From positions 1 through 64,000 of the forward strand of contig WLJH01000007.1 in the NCBI GenBank assembly GCA_009701885.1: a DNA stretch of 64,000 nt. Reading direction: 5' to 3'. This DNA is from Actinomycetota bacterium (GTDB taxonomy: Bacteria > Actinomycetota > Actinomycetes > Propionibacteriales > Nocardioidaceae). This document shows, one piece after another, positions 34,607 to 42,767 of this stretch. How positions within the stretch are numbered: position 1 is the first letter of the stretch; the number at the start of each line of letters is the position of its first letter. The notes beneath the pieces were generated by a model. The model ran no database searches. It was not told the origin of the DNA and saw nothing but the letters and a program-made list of their open reading frames with translations. A program made the translations under genes and the position numbers.

Positions 34607-34987
34607 TCAGTCGTCCTTGCCGAGGACGTTGTCGACCAGCCAGGTCACGAGGGTGATGACGATCGCGCCGCCGACCGCGGGCCAGAAGCCCGTGACCCGG
34701 AAGCCGATGTCCAGCGCGCCGGCGATGGCGTCGGTGATCAGCAGCATCGCGGCATTGATGACCAGCAGGAACAGCCCGAGGGTGAGCAGCACCAGCGGCA
34801 GCGAGAGCAGGGTGAGGGCCGGCTTGAGGACGGCGGTCACCGTGCCGAGGATGAGCGCCACCAGCAGCAGCGGGAGGATCTTCTCGGACAGCTCGGCGTC
34901 GCGCGGGGTGAAGCGGATGCCGTCGATCAGCCAGGCCGCGACGGCCAGCGCGACGGCGTTGGTGAAGAGCCAGGTGACGATGCGCAC
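34607..34987 (-). CDS. Phage-holin-superfamily small membrane protein (PF04020/YvlD-like)
   Basis: A 126-residue protein with four hydrophobic helices and the family pattern WLIDGIRF...LILGTVTAVLKPALTLLSLPL...LFLLVINAAMLLI. Despite the family name there are no phage genes nearby; members are chromosomal envelope-stress proteins. GTG at 34987 has CATGAT 6 nt upstream. It ends 8 nt before the phosphatase start. Confidence 0.88.
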   Translation of the reverse strand: MRIVTWLFTNAVALAVAAWLIDGIRFTPRDAELSEKILPLLLVALILGTVTAVLKPALTLLSLPLVLLTLGLFLLVINAAMLLITDAIAGALDIGFRVTGFWPAVGGAIVITLVTWLVDNVLGKDD

Positions 34988-35036
34988 CGTTCGATCATGG
35001 CAGGGAGGGGCTGCCCCGGGGCGACCCGGGGACCAC

Positions 35037-35042
35037 TAGCCT
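35037..35042 (+). promoter_or_regulatory. -10 hexamer TAGCCT, leaderless start
   Basis: TAGCCT lies 7 nt before the VanZ GTG at 35050. Confidence 0.55.
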
Positions 35043-35049
35043 CGGGGCG

Positions 35050-35625
35050 GTGTTCCCGGTCGGTGGTGTGGGCGTGATGCTCGTGGGCATCGCGGTGACC
35101 GGCCTGCTCAGCGTGGCTCTCGCGACGGTCCTGGCCCGGCGTACCGGCCCCTCGTGGGCGTGGTCGCTGGCGCTGCTGCTCTGGTCGCTGGCCGCGATCG
35201 GCTTCGTCACCCTCATCCCCGCCGACGGCAGCCCGGGCGTGGTCTACGCCGACCAGCGCTACTACAACTCCTGCTCCTTCGACTACGGCGGCCCGGCGCC
35301 GGAGGGCTTCTGGGTCCTCTCCGGCGGCCAGCGGCTGCTCAACGTGCTGGTCTTCGTGCCGTCGGGGGCGCTGCTCGTGCTCGTCCTGGGGCGCTGGCGC
35401 AGCGCGTGGTGGACGGTGCCGCTGGGGCTGCTCGGCCTCGGGCTGGTGTCGGTCGGGATCGAGGCGACCCAGCAGGTGCTCTCCCGGCTGGACCGCTCCT
35501 GCGACGTCACCGACGTGGTCGACAACCTCACCGGCGCGGGCCTCGGGGTCGCCGTCGGGCTGGCGCTGCTGCCCTTGGTGCGGCCCTGGCGCCGCGCCCG
35601 TCGCGCGACACCGTCCCCGTCCTAG
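35050..35625 (+). CDS. VanZ-family membrane protein
   Basis: A 191-residue protein with hydrophobic segments at about 8-28, 35-55, 92-112, 120-140 and 160-178. The VanZ-type elements are LLNVLVFVPSGALLVLVLG and IEATQQVLSRLDRSCDVTDVVDNLTGAGLG. VanZ-like proteins are linked to glycopeptide tolerance in some bacteria, but most actinobacterial members have no known role. The stop codon overlaps the -10 hexamer of hisC. Confidence 0.87.
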   Translation: MFPVGGVGVMLVGIAVTGLLSVALATVLARRTGPSWAWSLALLLWSLAAIGFVTLIPADGSPGVVYADQRYYNSCSFDYGGPAPEGFWVLSGGQRLLNVLVFVPSGALLVLVLGRWRSAWWTVPLGLLGLGLVSVGIEATQQVLSRLDRSCDVTDVVDNLTGAGLGVAVGLALLPLVRPWRRARRATPSPS

Positions 35626-35628
35626 GGT
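35623..35628 (+). promoter_or_regulatory. -10 hexamer TAGGGT, leaderless start
   Basis: TAGGGT lies 6 nt before the aminotransferase ATG at 35635; its TAG is also the VanZ stop codon. Confidence 0.5.
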
Positions 35629-35634
35629 GGCGCC

Positions 35635-36705
35635 ATGGCCGACACCCCCCAGCCCCGGGCGCACATCCGCGACATCCCGGCGTACGTCCCCGGCAAGCCG
35701 CCCACCCCGCGGCCGGACCTGGTGACCTACAAGCTCTCCAGCAACGAGAACCCCTACCCGCCGCTGCCCGGCGTCGTGGAGGCCGCGCACGCCGCGGTCG
35801 CGACGATGAACCGCTACCCCGACATGGGCAACGCGCTGCTCTACGCAGGCCTGGCCGAGCGCCTCGGCGTTCCGGTCGAGGACCTGGCCGCCGGCACCGG
35901 CTCGGTCGCGCTGGTCTACCAGCTGCTGAGCGCCTTCTGCGACCCGGGCGACGAGGTCGTGCACGCCTGGCGCTCCTTCGAGGCCTACCCGATCGCCATC
36001 ACCACCGCCGGCGCGGTCTCGGTGAAGGTGCCGGTCACCGAGGACGGTCGCCACGACCTCGACGCGATGGCCGCCGCGATCACCGACCGCACCAAGGTCG
36101 TGCTCGTCTGCACGCCCAACAACCCCACCGGACCCTCGGTCACCCAGACCGAGCTCGACGGCTTCCTGGCCCGCGTGCCGTCGCACGTCGTCGTGGTCGT
36201 CGACGAGGCCTACCTGGAGTTCGTGCGGATGCCCGACGCGGTCGACGGCATCGCGGCCTACCGCGCCCACCCCAACGTCGTGCTCTTCCGGACCTTCTCC
36301 AAGGCCTACGGCCTGGCCGGCTTCCGGGTCGGGTACGCCGTCGCGCAGGCGCCGATCGCCGCGGCCCTGCGCGCGGTGTCGCTGCCCTTCGGCGTCAGCG
36401 CCGTCGCGCAGGTCGCGGCCCTGGCCTCCCTCGACGCCGAGGAGGCGCTGCTGGAGCGGGTCGACGCCCTCGTCGCCGAGCGCGACCGGGTCGGCGCGCT
36501 GCTGCGGGAGGTCGGGTGGCAGGTGCCCGACGCGCAGGGGAACTTCTTCTGGTTCGCCCTCGGGGACCGGACGGCGGACTTCGCGGCCGCCTGCGACGAG
36601 GCGGGCATCGTGGTGCGGCCCTTCGCCGGCGAGGGGTGCCGGGTCTCGGTCGGGGAGACCGAGGCCAACGACCGGCTGGTCGAGGTGGCCGCGCGGTTCG
36701 CGTGA
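35635..36705 (+). CDS. hisC: Histidinol-phosphate / aromatic aminotransferase
   Basis: A 356-residue fold-type I PLP enzyme. [15 protein letters not shown] forms the substrate cap. [24 protein letters not shown] and VVDEAYLEF position PLP. The Schiff-base lysine is in [17 protein letters not shown]. It is a stand-alone gene, not in a his operon, so it may be the HisC2/Pat-type aromatic aminotransferase rather than the histidine enzyme. Confidence 0.88.
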   Translation: MADTPQPRAHIRDIPAYVPGKPPTPRPDLVTYKLSSNENPYPPLPGVVEAAHAAVATMNRYPDMGNALLYAGLAERLGVPVEDLAAGTGSVALVYQLLSAFCDPGDEVVHAWRSFEAYPIAITTAGAVSVKVPVTEDGRHDLDAMAAAITDRTKVVLVCTPNNPTGPSVTQTELDGFLARVPSHVVVVVDEAYLEFVRMPDAVDGIAAYRAHPNVVLFRTFSKAYGLAGFRVGYAVAQAPIAAALRAVSLPFGVSAVAQVAALASLDAEEALLERVDALVAERDRVGALLREVGWQVPDAQGNFFWFALGDRTADFAAACDEAGIVVRPFAGEGCRVSVGETEANDRLVEVAARFA

Positions 36706-36749
36706 CCCGGCTGGGCTCCTCGGGTGAGCAGGCTGGTTGAAGGCTCACC

Positions 36750-36755
36750 TAGCCT
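36750..36755 (+). promoter_or_regulatory. -10 hexamer TAGCCT, leaderless start
   Basis: TAGCCT lies 7 nt before the ATG at 36763. Confidence 0.55.
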
Positions 36756-36762
36756 CGGGCGC

Positions 36763-37725
36763 ATGAGCGATGAGACACCGTCGTACGTCGAGGAGGGCGG
36801 CTTCGAGCGGGACATGAACTACGTCCCGGACCGGATCACCCGCGGTGGCGCCAAGCCCGAGCACGGGCCGGTCCACGGTGAGCTGTGGCCGGTCGAGCCC
36901 GGCCGCTACCGGCTGGTCGCCGCTCGCGCCTGCCCGTGGGCCAACCGCGCGATCATCGTGCGCGAGCTGCTCGGGCTGCAGGACGTCATCTCGCTCGGCA
37001 CCCCGGGCCCGACCCACGACGCGAAGTCGTGGACCTTCGACCTCGACGCCGGGGACAAGGACCCGGTGCTGGGGATCCACTGGCTGCGCGAGGCCTACGA
37101 CAAGCGCTTCCCCGACTACCCGCGCGGCATCACGGTGCCGGCGATCGTCGACGTCCCGTCGGGCGAGCTGGTCACCAACGACTTCCCGTGGATCACCCAC
37201 GACTTCTTCTTCGAGTGGCGCGACCACCACAAGCCCGACGCCCCGGACCTGTGGCCCGCGGACCTCCGCGAGGAGATGGAGGAGGTCATGGAGCGGGTCT
37301 TCACCGAGGTCAACAACGGCGTCTACCGCTGCGGCTTCGCCGGCGACCAGGGCTCCTACGAGGCGGCGTACGACCGGCTCTTCGACGCCCTCGACTGGCT
37401 CGAGTCGCGTCTGGCGGACCGCCGCTACCTCATGGGCGAGGCGATCACCGAGGCCGACGTGCGGCTCTTCACGACCCTGGCGCGCTTCGACGCGGTCTAC
37501 CACGGCCACTTCAAGTGCAACCGCAACAAGCTGACCGAGATGAAGAACCTCTGGGGCTACGCCCGCGACCTGTTCCAGACCCCCGGCTTCGGCGACACGA
37601 TCGACTTCGCCCAGATCAAGGCGCACTACTACGTCGTGCACTCCGACATCAACCCGACCGGGATCATCCCCAAGGGGCCGGACGAGTCGCTCTGGCACAC
37701 GCCGCACGGGCGCGACCGGCTCTGA
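36763..37725 (+). CDS. Glutathionyl-hydroquinone-reductase-like GST (YqjG/ECM4 family)
   Basis: A 320-residue Xi-class GST. The catalytic cysteine is Cys57 in AARACPWANRAIIVREL. Then come LVTNDFPWITHDFFFEW, EVNNGVYRCGFAGDQ, YEAAYDRLFDALDWLESRL and RLFTTLARFDAVYHGHFKCN. These enzymes reduce glutathionylated hydroquinones. Most actinobacteria use mycothiol rather than glutathione, so the thiol partner here is an open question. ATG at 36763 is preferred over 36724 because of the hexamer at leaderless spacing. Confidence 0.9.
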   Translation: MSDETPSYVEEGGFERDMNYVPDRITRGGAKPEHGPVHGELWPVEPGRYRLVAARACPWANRAIIVRELLGLQDVISLGTPGPTHDAKSWTFDLDAGDKDPVLGIHWLREAYDKRFPDYPRGITVPAIVDVPSGELVTNDFPWITHDFFFEWRDHHKPDAPDLWPADLREEMEEVMERVFTEVNNGVYRCGFAGDQGSYEAAYDRLFDALDWLESRLADRRYLMGEAITEADVRLFTTLARFDAVYHGHFKCNRNKLTEMKNLWGYARDLFQTPGFGDTIDFAQIKAHYYVVHSDINPTGIIPKGPDESLWHTPHGRDRL

Positions 37726-37788
37726 GCGTCCCCGTCTTCCCTGGCGGAACCCATCCCTCCCGGGGACGCCGCATGGTTCCATCCCACC

Positions 37789-38316
37789 GTGATCAGACGG
37801 GCCCTGTACGCCGTTGCCTGGCTCGCTCTCCTCGGAGGGCTGGTGGGATGCAGCGAGGACGTGACGACGCGCGAAGCGGACGTCGACCGCTTGGTCGAAC
37901 TGGCCAGTGCGCAGCTCTCGAGCGGTGACTTCAGCTCGGCCACCGAGGTGCTCCTGGCTGCCCATGAGCTGGATCCGGACAACGTGCCGGTCCTTTACAA
38001 CCTCGGTCTCGCGGCGCAGGGTCTCCAGGAGGACGACACGGGACTGGACTGGTACGAGCAGGCGCTGGCGCTCGACCCCGAGCACATCCCCTCGCTCTAC
38101 AACAGCGCCATCCTGCTCGAGCGGGTCGACCTCGGCGATGCGATCGCAAGGTATCGGCGGGTCATCGATCTGGATCCCCAGGCCGCGAACGCCCACATGC
38201 GGCTGGGCTTCGCCCTCCAGCACCTCGGCGAGGACGACGAGGCTGCGGAGTTCTTGGAGGAGGGTCTGCGCCTGGACCCGTCCATGAGCCAGGTCGAGGC
38301 GCCATCGTACGAGTAG
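37789..38316 (+). CDS. TPR-repeat lipoprotein
   Basis: A 175-residue protein. Signal peptide with lipobox GLVGCSED; then about three tetratricopeptide repeats, each ending LDP ([57 protein letters not shown]). It is probably a membrane-bound scaffold on the outer face. GTG at 37789. The collagen-like protein gene follows 114 nt downstream on the same strand, but a functional link is not shown. Confidence 0.85.
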   Translation: MIRRALYAVAWLALLGGLVGCSEDVTTREADVDRLVELASAQLSSGDFSSATEVLLAAHELDPDNVPVLYNLGLAAQGLQEDDTGLDWYEQALALDPEHIPSLYNSAILLERVDLGDAIARYRRVIDLDPQAANAHMRLGFALQHLGEDDEAAEFLEEGLRLDPSMSQVEAPSYE

Positions 38317-38430
38317 GCGCGCGGTGGTCTAGCGCCGACGTCTAGCGGAGGGGTCGACGCCTGTGGACACCTTGTGGAGCGGATCAGCAGACTGCGGCCA
38401 CCCCGACGTTCCCCCCACGAGGATGTGCCC

Positions 38431-39540
38431 GTGCTCTCTCCCCTGTCAGTCTCCCCTCCGTCCACCGGCGCCCCCACCTCGCGCGCGTCCAGCCGCCGAA
38501 CCATGTCCGTGGCGCTGTCCAGCCTCGCGGTCTGCGCTGCCACGCTCGCCACGTCTGCGCCGGCCTTGGCCGCCGACAACCCGAAGGTCGTGGCATGCGT
38601 CGACGACTCCGGGCAGCTGCGCCTGGTCGACCGGGCCAAGCAGTGCTCCAAGCAGGAGGAGCCCCTGCGGTGGTCGGTCGCGGGGCCGCCGGGTGAGCCG
38701 GGTCCGCAAGGCGCGACCGGGCCGCAGGGACCCGCTGGCCCGGCGGGCCCCGCCGGGGCCGCGGGACCGGCCGGCGCGATCGGTCCCGTGGGTCCTGCTG
38801 GCCCTGCTGGTGCTGCCGGTCCCGCTGGTCCGGCGGGCCCAGCAGGATCAATCGGGCCCATGGGCCCTGCCGGTCCGGCTGGCCCGGCGGGCCCCGCTGG
38901 GCCTTCGGGTGCCCCCGGAGTGGCCGGGCCCTCCGGTGCCCCGGGGGTTGCCGGGCCCTCTGGTGCCGCTGGCCCGTCCGGCGCCCCTGGTTCTGCGGGC
39001 CCGTCCGGGCCTGCTGGACCGAGCGGCGCTCCGGGAGCTCCCGGCGCTCCTGCCGAACCCCTGTTCTCGGTGCGCCGCGACGGGGTGACGGTGTCCGGTC
39101 CGCCGTCAGACCCCGTGCAGAACCTGGGTGGCTGGTCGTCGGCAGGGTCCTACTTCACCGACGCCTCGCTCGACCTCAATACTGGGACCTGGACGGTGCC
39201 TGCAGCCGGCGTGTACCGCATCGCGTTCGGCTGCAATCTCTCCTCGACGGGATCGCCCTCAGGTCCGCTGGGAGCGGGGAACGATCCCATCTTCCAGATC
39301 TGGGACGCCACGGCCGAGGGCCAGGTCGCCTCGGGTCGCGTGCCCATCATCGACGTGGCCGTCGACAACGCCGGCGACTCGAGCGTGACGGCCCGGACGG
39401 TCGTCTTCGGTCAGGTGGCCGTCGACCGGACCGTCTCGTTGCCGGCCAACCGCGTCATCCGCGTGCAGTACGTCCACGACAACGCGCCCACGTCGCTGAA
39501 CCTCTCCGACTGCTATTGGTCGGTAACGGAACGGGGCTGA
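38431..39540 (+). CDS. Secreted collagen-like protein with C1q-like C-terminal domain
   Basis: About 369 residues. The signal peptide [20 protein letters not shown] is preceded by a Ser/Pro/Arg-rich stretch. A short Cys-containing segment follows ([20 protein letters not shown]). Then come 41 uninterrupted Gly-X-Y triplets, rich in Pro, Ala and Ser. The C-terminal domain of about 140 residues has [29 protein letters not shown] and NRVIRVQYV, as in the jelly-roll head of C1q/TNF-type trimeric proteins. It should form a trimeric stalk with a globular head outside the cell. GTG at 38431 has GAGG 8 nt upstream; GTG at 38425 and ATG at 38503 are alternatives. Confidence 0.87.
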   Translation: MLSPLSVSPPSTGAPTSRASSRRTMSVALSSLAVCAATLATSAPALAADNPKVVACVDDSGQLRLVDRAKQCSKQEEPLRWSVAGPPGEPGPQGATGPQGPAGPAGPAGAAGPAGAIGPVGPAGPAGAAGPAGPAGPAGSIGPMGPAGPAGPAGPAGPSGAPGVAGPSGAPGVAGPSGAAGPSGAPGSAGPSGPAGPSGAPGAPGAPAEPLFSVRRDGVTVSGPPSDPVQNLGGWSSAGSYFTDASLDLNTGTWTVPAAGVYRIAFGCNLSSTGSPSGPLGAGNDPIFQIWDATAEGQVASGRVPIIDVAVDNAGDSSVTARTVVFGQVAVDRTVSLPANRVIRVQYVHDNAPTSLNLSDCYWSVTERG

Positions 39541-39568
39541 GCCGCCCCCGGTAGCGGAGTCGATCCGA

Positions 39569-39615
39569 AGCCGGAGGACGTGGCGTGAGGCAGCCTCACG
39601 GTACGTCCTCCGGCT
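39569..39615. terminator. Bidirectional hairpin between convergent genes
   Basis: Outer 13-bp stem AGCCGGAGGACGT with ACGTCCTCCGGCT, inner 6-bp stem GTGAGG with CCTCAC, 3-nt internal loops and apex. It lies between the collagen-like gene and the DUF2945 gene. Confidence 0.8.
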
Positions 39616-39624
39616 GGGCCGGCG

Positions 39625-39843
39625 TCAGCTGCTCTTCGCCTTGACCTCGCTCTTGAGCTTGAGGACCTTGCCGCCGTCCTCCTGCTCGATGAGGTACGCC
39701 GGGTCGTCCTTGCTCCCGTCGCGGGTGATCTTCTCGCCCTTGATCTGGCGGGTGACCTTCTCGCGGTGGATCTCGGCGACCTTGCCCTCGGCCGTCGAGC
39801 TGCCCCACTTCCACGTGACCTTGCTGCCCTTGCGGATGCTCAT
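39625..39843 (-). CDS. DUF2945 (hypervirulence-associated TUDOR-like) protein
   Basis: A 72-residue basic protein: KGSKVTWKWGSSTAEGKVAEIH, then DPAYLIEQEDGGKVLKLKSEVK. The small SH3/TUDOR-like beta barrel with KG..V.W....G...G.V and a late YLI....GG.....S.V is the DUF2945 pattern. The molecular role is unknown. Residues follow the family from the first Met, so ATG at 39843 is firm. Confidence 0.88.
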   Translation of the reverse strand: MSIRKGSKVTWKWGSSTAEGKVAEIHREKVTRQIKGEKITRDGSKDDPAYLIEQEDGGKVLKLKSEVKAKSS

Positions 39844-39935
39844 GGACCGACCGTAGGCAGGCTCGCGGCCCGGCCCGCACACCCGGCGGAGGACACCCGC
39901 AGGGCTGGTGTGGGCCGCGTCGCCGGGCGCGCGGG

Positions 39936-40415
39936 TCAGCGGGCCGCGTCGGCCTCGGCGGCGGCCTTGAGCTTGACCAGGGTGGCCTCGATCGCCTTCT
40001 GGGTCTTGTCGCCGAAGAGCCCCGAGAGCAGCGCGCGGCCGGGAGCGGGGTAGTGCGAGAGGTCCCAGGTCTCGGTCACCTCGGTGCCGCCGTCGGCGGT
40101 GGGGGTCAGCTCGTAGCGCCAGCGGTGCAGCCCGGCGTGCCGCCAGGCGATCAGCCGGTCGGTCTCGAACTCCACGACCTTGTTGCTGATCCGGTAGGGC
40201 GCGCCCATCTTCATGCTCATGCCGAACCGCGAGCCGAGCTCGAGGCGGTCCGGGCCGGAGACGGCGTCGCGCACCGTGCCGGAACCGTCGATCCGGGAGT
40301 GCTGGCGCGGGTCGGCCACGATCGCGAAGACCGTGGCCGGGGGAGCGGCGACGGTCGTCGTGGCGGAGCGGTTCCTGGCGGTCTTGGCGGAGCTCTTCGT
40401 GTTGGGGGAGGCCAT
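39936..40415 (-). CDS. SRPBCC-family (polyketide cyclase/dehydrase-like) protein
   Basis: A 159-residue START-like lipid- or ligand-binding protein. A basic, Ser/Thr-rich N-terminus is followed by TTTVAAPPATVFAIVADPRQHSRIDGSGTV, LGSRFGMSMKMGAPYRISNKVVEF, RWRYELTPTADGGTEVTETWDLSHYP and a C-terminal helix. The ligand is unknown. It is divergent from the dehydrogenase operon, sharing a 182-nt intergenic region. Confidence 0.87.
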   Translation of the reverse strand: MASPNTKSSAKTARNRSATTTVAAPPATVFAIVADPRQHSRIDGSGTVRDAVSGPDRLELGSRFGMSMKMGAPYRISNKVVEFETDRLIAWRHAGLHRWRYELTPTADGGTEVTETWDLSHYPAPGRALLSGLFGDKTQKAIEATLVKLKAAAEADAAR

Positions 40416-40597
40416 GGCACCGAGCGTAGGGACCGGGTTGGAACACGCACCGCACCCGGCTGTTACGTTGGTCCCATCGGGATGTGTCCCGGGTCACAAC
40501 CGCGCCACCCCAGCGGTCGGGCCCGAGGCCCACCGGACCCCCAGCGCCCCGGCACGGAGACCCCACCGCCGGGCGAGGCAGAAGGAGACCAGCGCAG

Positions 40598-41767
40598 ATG
40601 ACCCCACCACCCGACACCGCGGACGGGACGTTCGGCCCCGACCTGGTCGAGGTCTTCGGACCCAGCCAGAGCGACGGCGGCCCCGAGCTGGTGCAGCTCC
40701 TGACCCCCGAGGGCGAGCGCGTCCACCACCCGGAGTTCGACCTCGACTTCTCCGCCGAGCAGATCCGCGGCTTCTACCGCGACATGGTGCTGACCCGGCG
40801 CATCGACACCGAGGCCACCGCTCTGCAGCGCCACGGCGAGCTCGGCATCTGGGCCCAGCTGCTCGGCCAGGAGGCCGCGCAGATCGGCGCCGGCCGCGCC
40901 CTGCGCCCGCAGGACTACGTCTTCCCGACCTACCGCGAGCACGGCGTCGCCTGGTGCCGCGGCATCGACCCGCTCAAGCTGCTCGGCCTCTTCCGCGGCG
41001 TCGACCACGGCTCCTGGGACCCGCACGAGTTCAACTTCGGGCTCTACACGATCGTCATCGGCGCCCAGACCCTGCACGCCACCGGCTACGCCATGGGCAT
41101 GCAGCGCGACGGCGTTGTCGGCACCGGTGACGCCGACCGCGACGCCGCGGTGGTCGCGCACTTCGGCGACGGCGCCTCCTCGCAGGGCGACGTCAACGAG
41201 GCCTTCATCTTCGCCGCGTCCTACAACGCGCCGGTCGTCTTCTTCTGCCAGAACAACCAGTGGGCGATCTCGGAGCCGATCGAGCGCCAGACCCGCATCC
41301 CGCTCTACCAGCGCGCGCTGGGCTTCGGCTTCCCGGGCATCCGGGTCGACGGCAACGACGTGCTGGCGACGTACGCCGTCACGCAGGCTGCCCTCCAGCG
41401 GGCCCGTGACGGGCAGGGGCCGACCTTCGTCGAGGCCTACACCTACCGCATGGGTGCGCACACCACGACCGACGACCCCACGCGCTACCGGCTCTCCGCC
41501 GACGTGGAGTCCTGGAAGCTCAAGGACCCGATCGCGCGGCTGGAGGTCTACCTGCGTCGCAACGGCCTGGTCGACGACGGGCTGGTCGAGCAGGTCAAGG
41601 CCGAGGCCGACGAGCTCGGCGCGCACCTGCGCGAGGGCTGCAAGGCGATGGCCGACCCGAGCCCGATGCGGATGTTCGAGCACGTCTACGCCGAGATCCC
41701 CGAGGAGCTGGCCGTGCAGCGCGACGGCTACGCCGACTACCTCGCGACCTTCGAGGGGGCGCACTGA
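40598..41767 (+). CDS. 2-oxo acid dehydrogenase E1 alpha subunit (pyruvate/branched-chain)
   Basis: A 389-residue thiamine diphosphate enzyme. The ThDP fold is AHFGDGASSQGDVNEAFIFAA then FFCQNNQWAIS. VFPTYREHGVAW and the phosphorylation-loop-like YRMGAHTTTDDPTRYR are present. With E1 beta and E2 it decarboxylates branched-chain 2-oxo acids (or pyruvate), feeding branched fatty acid synthesis. ATG at 40598 has GAAGGAGA 8-9 nt upstream. A TACGTT hexamer at 40464-40469 could be the -10, giving a leader of about 125 nt. Confidence 0.92.
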   Translation: MTPPPDTADGTFGPDLVEVFGPSQSDGGPELVQLLTPEGERVHHPEFDLDFSAEQIRGFYRDMVLTRRIDTEATALQRHGELGIWAQLLGQEAAQIGAGRALRPQDYVFPTYREHGVAWCRGIDPLKLLGLFRGVDHGSWDPHEFNFGLYTIVIGAQTLHATGYAMGMQRDGVVGTGDADRDAAVVAHFGDGASSQGDVNEAFIFAASYNAPVVFFCQNNQWAISEPIERQTRIPLYQRALGFGFPGIRVDGNDVLATYAVTQAALQRARDGQGPTFVEAYTYRMGAHTTTDDPTRYRLSADVESWKLKDPIARLEVYLRRNGLVDDGLVEQVKAEADELGAHLREGCKAMADPSPMRMFEHVYAEIPEELAVQRDGYADYLATFEGAH

Positions 41768-41768
41768 C

Positions 41769-42752
41769 ATGACCGGCACGAAGATCACCCTCGCCAAGGG
41801 CCTCAACATGGGCCTGCGCAAGGCGATGGAGGACGACCCCAAGGTCCTGCTCATGGGCGAGGACGTCGGCAAGCTCGGCGGCGTCTTCCGCATCACCGAC
41901 GGCCTGCAGAAGGACTTCGGCGAGGACCGCGTCATCGACTCCCCGCTGGCGGAGTCCGGCATCGTCGGCACCGCGGTCGGCCTGGCCCTGCGCGGCTACC
42001 GCCCGGTGGTCGAGATCCAGTTCGACGGGTTCGTCTACCCCGCCTACGACCAGATCGTGTGCCAGGTCGCGAAGATGCGCTACCGCTCGGCCGGCCACTC
42101 GCCGATGCCGATGGTCATCCGCATCCCCTTCGGCGGCGGCATCGGCGCGGTCGAGCACCACTCGGAGTCGCCGGAGGCGCAGTTCGCGCACACCCCGGGC
42201 CTGAAGGTGGTCGCCTGCTCCAACCCGGTCGACGGCTACTGGATGATCCAGCAGGCCATCGCCTCCGACGACCCGGTCATCTTCCTGGAGCCCAAGCGGC
42301 AGTACCACGCCGAGAAGATGGAGCTCGACGAGTCGCTCGCCCCGCCGCCGCTCTTCACCTCCCGCGTCGCCCGCCGCGGCACCGACGTCACGGTGCTGGC
42401 CTACGGCCCGACCGTGCGCACCGCCATGACCGCCGCGGAGGCAGCAGCCGGCGAGGGTCGCTCGCTGGAGGTCATCGACCTGCGCACGCTCTCCCCGCTC
42501 GACATGGGTCCGGTCCTGGAGTCGGTGCGCCGCACCGGCCGCTGCGTGGTCGTGCACGAGGCGCACGTCAACCTCGGCATGGGTGCCGAGCTGGCCGCCC
42601 GGGTGACCGAGGAGTGCTTCTACTCCCTGGAGGCCCCGGTGCTGCGCGTGGGCGGCTTCGACACGCCGTACCCCGCGTCCCGGATCGAGGAGGAGTTCCT
42701 GCCCGACCTGGACCGGCTCCTCGATGCCGTCGACCGCACGTTCGCGTTCTGA
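41769..42752 (+). CDS. 2-oxo acid dehydrogenase E1 beta subunit
   Basis: A 327-residue transketolase-like beta subunit: MGEDVGKLGGVFRIT, DSPLAESGIVGTAVGLAL, VVEIQFDGFVYPAYDQI, RIPFGGGIGAVEHHSESPEA, VVHEAHVNLGMGAELAARV and VGGFDTPYP. It begins 1 nt after the E1 alpha stop and is clearly co-translated. FGGG..G..EHHSES favours the branched-chain type. Confidence 0.92.
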   Translation: MTGTKITLAKGLNMGLRKAMEDDPKVLLMGEDVGKLGGVFRITDGLQKDFGEDRVIDSPLAESGIVGTAVGLALRGYRPVVEIQFDGFVYPAYDQIVCQVAKMRYRSAGHSPMPMVIRIPFGGGIGAVEHHSESPEAQFAHTPGLKVVACSNPVDGYWMIQQAIASDDPVIFLEPKRQYHAEKMELDESLAPPPLFTSRVARRGTDVTVLAYGPTVRTAMTAAEAAAGEGRSLEVIDLRTLSPLDMGPVLESVRRTGRCVVVHEAHVNLGMGAELAARVTEECFYSLEAPVLRVGGFDTPYPASRIEEEFLPDLDRLLDAVDRTFAF

Positions 42753-42767
42753 TCCCGGGGAGAAGCG

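Noticed and set aside
34607..34987. Prophage remnant suggested by the holin-family name
   Set aside because: PF04020 proteins are chromosomal membrane proteins. No phage structural, integrase or lysis genes surround it.
38431..39540. Collagen-like repeats as an assembly artefact
   Set aside because: The triplets vary at codon and residue level, the frame is open on both sides, and a signal peptide and a C-terminal domain flank them, so the gene looks genuine.
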